A DNA stretch of 64,000 bases from Hyphomicrobiales bacterium (lineage in GTDB: Bacteria > Pseudomonadota > Alphaproteobacteria > Rhizobiales > Methyloligellaceae). Positions 58,292 through 64,000 of this stretch are shown here, piece by piece. Location of the stretch: NCBI GenBank assembly GCA_021775525.1, contig JAJFHQ010000048.1:1-64000 (forward strand). Reading direction: 5' to 3'. The notes beneath the pieces were generated by a model. That model made no database searches and was not told the origin of the DNA. It saw nothing but the letters and a program-made list of their open reading frames with translations. The number at the start of each line of letters is the position of its first letter. Position 1 is the stretch's first letter. Made by a program: the position numbers and the translations under genes.

Positions 58292-60586
58292 TTATCGTTG
58301 TCTTCTTCTGGCCGCGCGGTTGCGCCCCTTGCGTTTGCGTGGAGCTGAGTGTTTTGCATCTTTATGCTTGGATGCCATATACGCACCTTCGCTTAGCATT
58401 TCAAATCTGAGAGCGCCTGCGCTCGGCACTGCTTCAATCAACCGCACCTCGACACTATCACCCAGCTTGTAGGCCATGCCTGTCCTGTCTCCGATCAGGG
58501 AGTGGCGGCGTTCATCATGACGGTAGAAATCCCCGCCAATCGATGATGCAGGCACAAAACCATCTGCACCCGTTTCTCTCAGGCGGACAAACAGGCCGGT
58601 TCTCACGACACCTGAAACGCGCGCTGAGAATGTTGCACCGATACGGTCTGCGAGATAACCGGCAATCAGGCGATCTACGGTTTGTCTTTCTGCGGCAACC
58701 GCTCGGCGCTCGTATTCAGAAATTGATTGCGCGGTTTCATCAATTGAAGAGATTTCCCGGTCGGTCAGACCACCAGCACCAAGATCAAGGGCGCGAACAA
58801 GGGCGCGATGCACAACGAGGTCTGCATAACGGCGGATGGGTGACGTGAAATGGGCATAGCGGCGCAGATTAAGACCAAAATGCCCGAAATTTGCTGCGTT
58901 GTATTCTGCCTGTGCCTGCGAGCGCAAAACCACCTCACTCACCAATTCCACCATCTCTGCTTTTCGCGCCTGCGCCAGTATCAGATTGAACTGCTCCGGT
59001 TTGAGCCGCCCGCTTTTGGGGAGGTCGATGGAGAGCGTGACAAGAAACTCTCGCAATGCCTCGAGCTTTTCTTTGGAGGGGGCATCGTGGACACGATAAA
59101 TTAGCGGTGATTTTTTTGCTTCCAGGGTTTCCGCGGCCGCCACATTAGCCTGGATCATGAATTCTTCAATTAGGCGGTGGGCCTCCAGGCGCGGTGGTGT
59201 GGTGATGGCCTCAACCTCACCCTTGGCGTTGAGTTTAATTTTACGCTCCGGCAGGTCGAGATCGAGTGGGGCGCGTTTGTCCCGGGCAGTTGCCAGCGCC
59301 CCATAGGCTTGCCACAGGGGCTTCAGGACCGTTTCCAGTAACGGAGCGGTTGCTTCGTCCGCCTGGCCCTCGATGGCGCCCTGCGCCTGCGCATAGCTGA
59401 GTTTGGCCCTGGAGCGCATGAGACCTCGTGTGAATTCATGTCTGGTTTTTTCGCCCACGGCATTGAAAACCATTCTGACGCACAGGCAGGCCTTGTCCTC
59501 TCCCTCACGCAGCGAACATAGATTATTTGAAATGCGCTCGGGTAACATGGGGACGACGCGATCAGGAAAATAGATGGAATTGCCACGCTTGTGCGCTTCC
59601 TTGTCTATCTGGGATGCGGGAATGACGAAGTTGGAGACGTCAGCGATGGCCACGCACACGATCCACCCGCCGGAATTATTCTTGTTTTCGTCCGGTGCTG
59701 CCCAGACCGCATCATCATGGTCTTTCGCATCCGGTGGATCGATCGTGACGAACGGAATATCCCGCAAATCCTCAAATGTGTCGGGTGAGGGGGGGGTGAG
59801 GCTTTCGGCTTCAAGCAAGACCGCTTCGGGAAACTCATCGGGGAGTCCGAGGGTATGCAGCGCGATCATGCTAATGGCACCCTCAGATTCGGGATTTCCA
59901 AAAAGCTCCACGACACGTGCTTTCGCCCGGCTCAAATGGCGGCTTTTTTCAATTTCGAATCGGACGAGGTCGCCATCTTTTGCGTCGTTGGTGTCGTGGC
60001 GTGAGACCGCCCATTCGCGTAATTGTTTACGGTCAATGGGGTCAATCACACCGCCACCGCCGGGAACGGTCCTGAATATTCCCAGCAGGCGAATGGCATC
60101 GCGCGGCAATTTCTTGATCAGCCTGGCTTCATAGGCGGGGCCGTCATCTTCATCGAGTTTGGTGAGACGTGCCAAAATACGGTCACCAACGCCGGGCGCC
60201 TGACCACGATCATCACGCCGCGACAGTAGGATAACACGGGGAGGATCTCCCTCATCTTCATCCCATTTTGCGGGACTCCCAATGAGTTCCCCGTCGTCAT
60301 CGCGGCCCGTGATTTCAATCACGGTGACGGAGGGAAGGGTTCCGGTTTTTGTTAGTCGTTTGCGCCGGCCTTTGATGAGTCCCTCATCTGCCATTTCCCT
60401 GAGCAGAAGTTTCAGTCCAACTCTGTCAGAACCCTTGATCTGGAATGCGCGGGCAATTTCGCGCTTACCGGCAAATGAGGGCGAGTCCTGGATGAACTTC
60501 AGTACATCCTGCTTGCTTGGCAGGCCGGGGGAGAGGCGACGCTTGCGCTTTGCGGCTGGTTTTGCGGTTTTTTTCTTCTTTGGCAC
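58292..60586 (-). CDS. rnr: Ribonuclease R
   Basis: FVTIDPPDAKDHDDAVWA; HFTSPIRRYADLVVHRAL; S1 domain; basic termini. Confidence 0.95.
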   Translation of the reverse strand: MPKKKKTAKPAAKRKRRLSPGLPSKQDVLKFIQDSPSFAGKREIARAFQIKGSDRVGLKLLLREMADEGLIKGRRKRLTKTGTLPSVTVIEITGRDDDGELIGSPAKWDEDEGDPPRVILLSRRDDRGQAPGVGDRILARLTKLDEDDGPAYEARLIKKLPRDAIRLLGIFRTVPGGGGVIDPIDRKQLREWAVSRHDTNDAKDGDLVRFEIEKSRHLSRAKARVVELFGNPESEGAISMIALHTLGLPDEFPEAVLLEAESLTPPSPDTFEDLRDIPFVTIDPPDAKDHDDAVWAAPDENKNNSGGWIVCVAIADVSNFVIPASQIDKEAHKRGNSIYFPDRVVPMLPERISNNLCSLREGEDKACLCVRMVFNAVGEKTRHEFTRGLMRSRAKLSYAQAQGAIEGQADEATAPLLETVLKPLWQAYGALATARDKRAPLDLDLPERKIKLNAKGEVEAITTPPRLEAHRLIEEFMIQANVAAAETLEAKKSPLIYRVHDAPSKEKLEALREFLVTLSIDLPKSGRLKPEQFNLILAQARKAEMVELVSEVVLRSQAQAEYNAANFGHFGLNLRRYAHFTSPIRRYADLVVHRALVRALDLGAGGLTDREISSIDETAQSISEYERRAVAAERQTVDRLIAGYLADRIGATFSARVSGVVRTGLFVRLRETGADGFVPASSIGGDFYRHDERRHSLIGDRTGMAYKLGDSVEVRLIEAVPSAGALRFEMLSEGAYMASKHKDAKHSAPRKRKGRNRAARRRQR

Positions 60587-60604
60587 GCAGACTCAGCCGG
60601 CGTC

Positions 60605-63220
60605 CTAGGACGCGGCCTCTTTGGCAGCAATCGACTTGGTGCTTTTGCGCTTCTTGGCGCCGGCCTTGGACTTCGCCTTGCTCTTGGAGGGCTTTTTGCC
60701 TTTTGCAGCCTTTGCGGCAATCAGTTCCACGGCCTGATCCAGGGTCATTTCTTCCGGCGGTATGGATTTGGGCAATGTCGCGTTGATCTTGGCATGTTTT
60801 ACATAAGGGCCGTATCTGCCATCCAGGACCTGGACAGATCCACCCAGTTCTGGATGTTCTCCGAGCTCTTTAAGGACGGTTGCCGCCGGACGTCCGCCGC
60901 GCTTGGTTTTCTTTTCCGCCAATACGGTCACAGCACGGTTGATCCCAACCTCGAAAACCTCTTCCGGAGTTTCTAGATTCGCGTATACGCCGTCATGCTG
61001 AACAAACGGCCCGTACCGGCCTATGCCGGCGAGGATCGGTTTTCCGGTTTCAGGATGATTTCCGATGTTACGCGGCAGCGAGAGCAGGGCCAGAGCCCGC
61101 TCCAGGTCTACTGTCTCAAGGTCAAATGTCTTCGGGACTGAGGAACGTTTGGGCTTTTCTTTCTCGACCGGCTCACCCAGCTGGACATAGGGCCCAAAAC
61201 GCCCCGATCGCAAGGTGACATCCAGCCCGGTTTCAGGGTCCTGGCCCAGGAGCTTCGACTCAGACTGCAATTGTTTAGAGCCGTCTTTGTTTGTTTCATT
61301 CAATTGTCGAGTATAACGGCAGTCGGGATAGTTCGAGCATCCGATGAAGGCGCCAAACTTGCCAACCTTGAGGCTCAGGCGTCCGTCATCACATGAAGTA
61401 CATTTGCGCGGGTCTGCATCGGGGTCATCTCCTTGCGGAAATACATGCGGTCCGAGCATGTCATTGAGAGCATCCAGCACCTCGGTGATACGCAAGTCCT
61501 TGATCTCATCGACCGCGGCAAAGAAATCACGCCAGAAGTCGCGCAGCACTTCTTTCCATTCGAGTTCCCCGGCGGAAATCCGGTCAAGTTTTTCCTCCAG
61601 CGCCGCGGTGAAATCGAACTCCACATAGCGCTTGAAGAAGCTCTCGAGGAAGGCAATGACCAGACGGCCTTTGTCTTCAGGGAATAGTCTTTTCTGGTCG
61701 AGCCGGACATATTCGCGGTCGCGAAGTACGCTCAGTGTCGACGTGTAGGTTGAGGGTCGGCCAATGCCCAGCTCTTCCATCTTCTTGATGAGAGTAGCCT
61801 CGGTGTAGCGGGGAGGCGGCTCGGTGAAATGCTGCTTGGCTTCTATCTCCTGCTTGCTTGGAACATCACCCTTCGCCATGGCCGGAAGCCGACGGTCACT
61901 CTCACGATCACCGGTGTCATCCTGACCTTCTTCGTAAAGCTTGAGAAAACCGTCAAACTTCACCACGGACCCGTTGGCACGAAGGCCATAGGATGTGCTT
62001 TCACTGCCCTCAACGCTGATATCAATGACCGTTCGCTCAAGCTCGGCACTGGCCATCTGGCTCGCAGTGGCCCGGCGCCAGACCAGTTTGTACAGCTTGG
62101 CCTGGTCGGTATCGAGATAGGATGAAATGCTGTCGGGATCCCTCGTGAAGTCTACTGGCCGTATGGCCTCATGGGCTTCCTGTGCGTTCTTGGCCTTAGT
62201 CTTGTAGTGCCGGGGGCTTTCCGGGAGGTAGCGACCACCAAAGGATCCGCCAATCATATCGCGGCAAGCAGTAATGGCTTCAGGAGCCATTTGGACGCCA
62301 TCGGTTCGCATATAGGTGATGAGGCCCTGTGTCGTTCCTCCAATATCAACGCCTTCATACAGCCGTTGTGCGACCTGCATGGTCTGGCGGGAGCTGAACC
62401 CTAGCTTGCGCGAAGCTTCCTGCTGCAAGGTGGATGTGGTGAAGGGCGGAGCGGGATTGCGTTTCTGTGCCTTGGCTTCAACCGAATTGATTTCATAAGT
62501 ACCGGAGTCGAGCCCGGCTTTGTATCTCGTGGCTGTCGCCTCGTCAGGAATATCATATCGATCCAGCTTTTTACCGGAGATCGAGACAAGACGGGCAGGA
62601 AAAACATCCCCGTTCAGCGTGGCCAGGGTGGCAATGATTGACCAGTATTCCTGGGATTTAAAGAGTTCAATTTCCGCTTCGCGGTCACACACGAGACGAA
62701 GGGATACCGATTGCACCCGCCCGGCCGAACGTGATCCGGGAAGTTTGCGCCACAACACCGGGGAAAGCGTAAAGCCAACCAGGTAGTCAAGCGCGCGGCG
62801 TGCAAGATAGGCATTGACCAGAGGTGCATCTATATCGCGTGGATGAGACATGGCTTCGATGATGGCCTGTTTGGTCACCGCGTTGAAAACCACGCGCTCA
62901 ACATCGACGCCCTTGAGGGCCTTTTTCTGGTCCAGAACCTGAAGCACGTGCCACGAGATGGCCTCGCCTTCACGGTCCGGGTCAGTTGCGAGGATGAGTT
63001 TGTCGGCGCCTTTTACGGCACGGACAATATCATTCAGGCGTTTGGAGGATTTCGAATCAACCTCCCACAACATTTCAAAATCGGCATCCGGATTAACCGA
63101 GCCGTCCTTGGATGGTAGGTCGCGGACGTGACCATAGGATGCGAGCACGGTGTAATCCGAGCCCAGATACTTGTTTATGGTCTTCGCCTTCGCCGGCGAC
63201 TCGACAATGACTACGTTCAT
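60605..63220 (-). CDS. topA: DNA topoisomerase I
   Basis: MNVVIVESPAKAKTINKYLG; ITYMRTDGVQMAPEAI; zinc ribbons; Lys-rich C-terminus. Confidence 0.97.
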   Translation of the reverse strand: MNVVIVESPAKAKTINKYLGSDYTVLASYGHVRDLPSKDGSVNPDADFEMLWEVDSKSSKRLNDIVRAVKGADKLILATDPDREGEAISWHVLQVLDQKKALKGVDVERVVFNAVTKQAIIEAMSHPRDIDAPLVNAYLARRALDYLVGFTLSPVLWRKLPGSRSAGRVQSVSLRLVCDREAEIELFKSQEYWSIIATLATLNGDVFPARLVSISGKKLDRYDIPDEATATRYKAGLDSGTYEINSVEAKAQKRNPAPPFTTSTLQQEASRKLGFSSRQTMQVAQRLYEGVDIGGTTQGLITYMRTDGVQMAPEAITACRDMIGGSFGGRYLPESPRHYKTKAKNAQEAHEAIRPVDFTRDPDSISSYLDTDQAKLYKLVWRRATASQMASAELERTVIDISVEGSESTSYGLRANGSVVKFDGFLKLYEEGQDDTGDRESDRRLPAMAKGDVPSKQEIEAKQHFTEPPPRYTEATLIKKMEELGIGRPSTYTSTLSVLRDREYVRLDQKRLFPEDKGRLVIAFLESFFKRYVEFDFTAALEEKLDRISAGELEWKEVLRDFWRDFFAAVDEIKDLRITEVLDALNDMLGPHVFPQGDDPDADPRKCTSCDDGRLSLKVGKFGAFIGCSNYPDCRYTRQLNETNKDGSKQLQSESKLLGQDPETGLDVTLRSGRFGPYVQLGEPVEKEKPKRSSVPKTFDLETVDLERALALLSLPRNIGNHPETGKPILAGIGRYGPFVQHDGVYANLETPEEVFEVGINRAVTVLAEKKTKRGGRPAATVLKELGEHPELGGSVQVLDGRYGPYVKHAKINATLPKSIPPEEMTLDQAVELIAAKAAKGKKPSKSKAKSKAGAKKRKSTKSIAAKEAAS

Positions 63221-63471
63221 TTCTCAGGATTCCGGAAAATTTGAAAAGAGAATCGGGCCCACTGGTATTGCCATCGTGCAAAAAAAGCAATCACACCATG
63301 CGGAGCTCATGAACATGGTGAATTGGAACATCGCTGTCAATTGATCCATTTAGAACAGTTTTGCCAAGCCACTAGAACCAGATTGCAGAGCACAACTAAT
63401 GCGTGTATTAAACATACATATCGGAGAATCATAATTACCGGCGCGAAAGCAATCCGGAAGGGCGAGGCCAA

Positions 63472-63759
63472 ATGGGCAAACCTCAGAAAAACAAGCGTAT
63501 GGCTCAGGTCGAAAATAGCGAGGAGCCAGCTAATTTGCGTAGGTCTGCCCCTTCGCAGTCAATCGCGAGTGATCGTAAAATTAAGACAGATGACGAGGAT
63601 AGCTTACCAACACTTACAGCAATTGATGCCGCTGGTTACGTCCATGAAATGGCATTTGAGTTGAAGGGCATTGCCGAATCGGCAAAACTTTCTTTTCTGG
63701 CCTATCTACTAGATCTTGTGATTGAGGAAAGCGGTGTCCAGAAACGTGGCCGACTCTGA
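63472..63759 (+). CDS. Hypothetical protein
   Basis: ATG ORF; MGKPQKNKRMAQVENSEEPANLRR...YVHEMAFELKGIAESAKLSFLAYLLDLVIEES. Confidence 0.65.
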   Translation: MGKPQKNKRMAQVENSEEPANLRRSAPSQSIASDRKIKTDDEDSLPTLTAIDAAGYVHEMAFELKGIAESAKLSFLAYLLDLVIEESGVQKRGRL

Positions 63760-63786
63760 GTGGACAAGCTGCTTAGAGCTGGAACT

Positions 63787-64000
63787 TTAAGTCTCACGCT
63801 GGTCTATCAAGGACACCAGCTGGCTCCCGTGGCGCTCCAGACGCCCAGCCAGATCTAATTCCAGTAAAATAATCTGTACCTGACGCGCAGTCAGCCGTGT
63901 CGCCCGGATCACTTCATCGATATCAACAGGTGATAGGCCAAGTGACTCGATAACACGCTCGCGCTCCGATTGGTCCACATCCAGTTTAATCGGGGAATCG
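63787..64000 (-). CDS. dprA: DNA-processing protein DprA, C-terminal winged-helix domain (partial at window edge)
   Basis: Minus-strand frame is open to window end: DSPIKLDVDQSERERVIESLGLSPVDIDEVIRATRLTARQVQIILLELDLAGRLERHGSQLVSLIDQRET*; upstream of topA as is common. Confidence 0.8.
   Translation of the reverse strand, partial: DSPIKLDVDQSERERVIESLGLSPVDIDEVIRATRLTARQVQIILLELDLAGRLERHGSQLVSLIDQRET

Noticed and set aside
59574-60134. 186-aa + strand ORF opposite rnr
   Set aside because: Antisense to a conserved RNase R catalytic region; shadow ORF.
1-64000. CRISPR arrays, IS elements, prophage, toxin-antitoxin or defence islands
   Set aside because: No repeat-spacer pattern, transposase, integrase or recognised defence/toxin families seen in the window.

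Overview
The window is a gene-dense alphaproteobacterial chromosomal segment. I found no CRISPR arrays, transposases, prophage genes or rRNA. Positions 1-14.7 kb carry the 3' end of tuf followed by the S10-spc-alpha ribosomal superoperon (rpsJ to rplQ, including secY, adk and rpoA), closed by a strong intrinsic terminator. The rest is mostly housekeeping: degP, rarA, crcB, an RluC-type pseudouridine synthase, a HAD phosphatase, ATP12, pccB/pccA, lipB, tRNA-Leu(GAG), mgtE, panC, a D,D-carboxypeptidase, a phasin, clpS-clpA, azlCD, eipB, divK-pleD, rpmG, rnr, topA and a partial dprA. Small accessory patches are interspersed. The least explained stretch is the ~580-bp gap between the convergent genes pleD and rpmG (57005-57582). 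It has no credible CDS but contains several long, nearly perfect inverted repeats, and it is my best candidate for an undescribed structured RNA. Other candidates worth checking are: a 2OG-Fe(II) oxygenase-like/sulfotransferase pair inserted between pccB and pccA; a class III cyclase fused to a histidine-rich membrane anchor and a 2Fe-2S domain; a perfect 8-1-8 palindrome upstream of pccB; TGCA-rich operator-like sites around the phasin promoter; a terminator-like hairpin directly before rpsJ; an orphan FliN-like protein; and an overlooked TTG-start small membrane protein. All product calls come from reading protein sequence by eye. No searches or folding programs were run.
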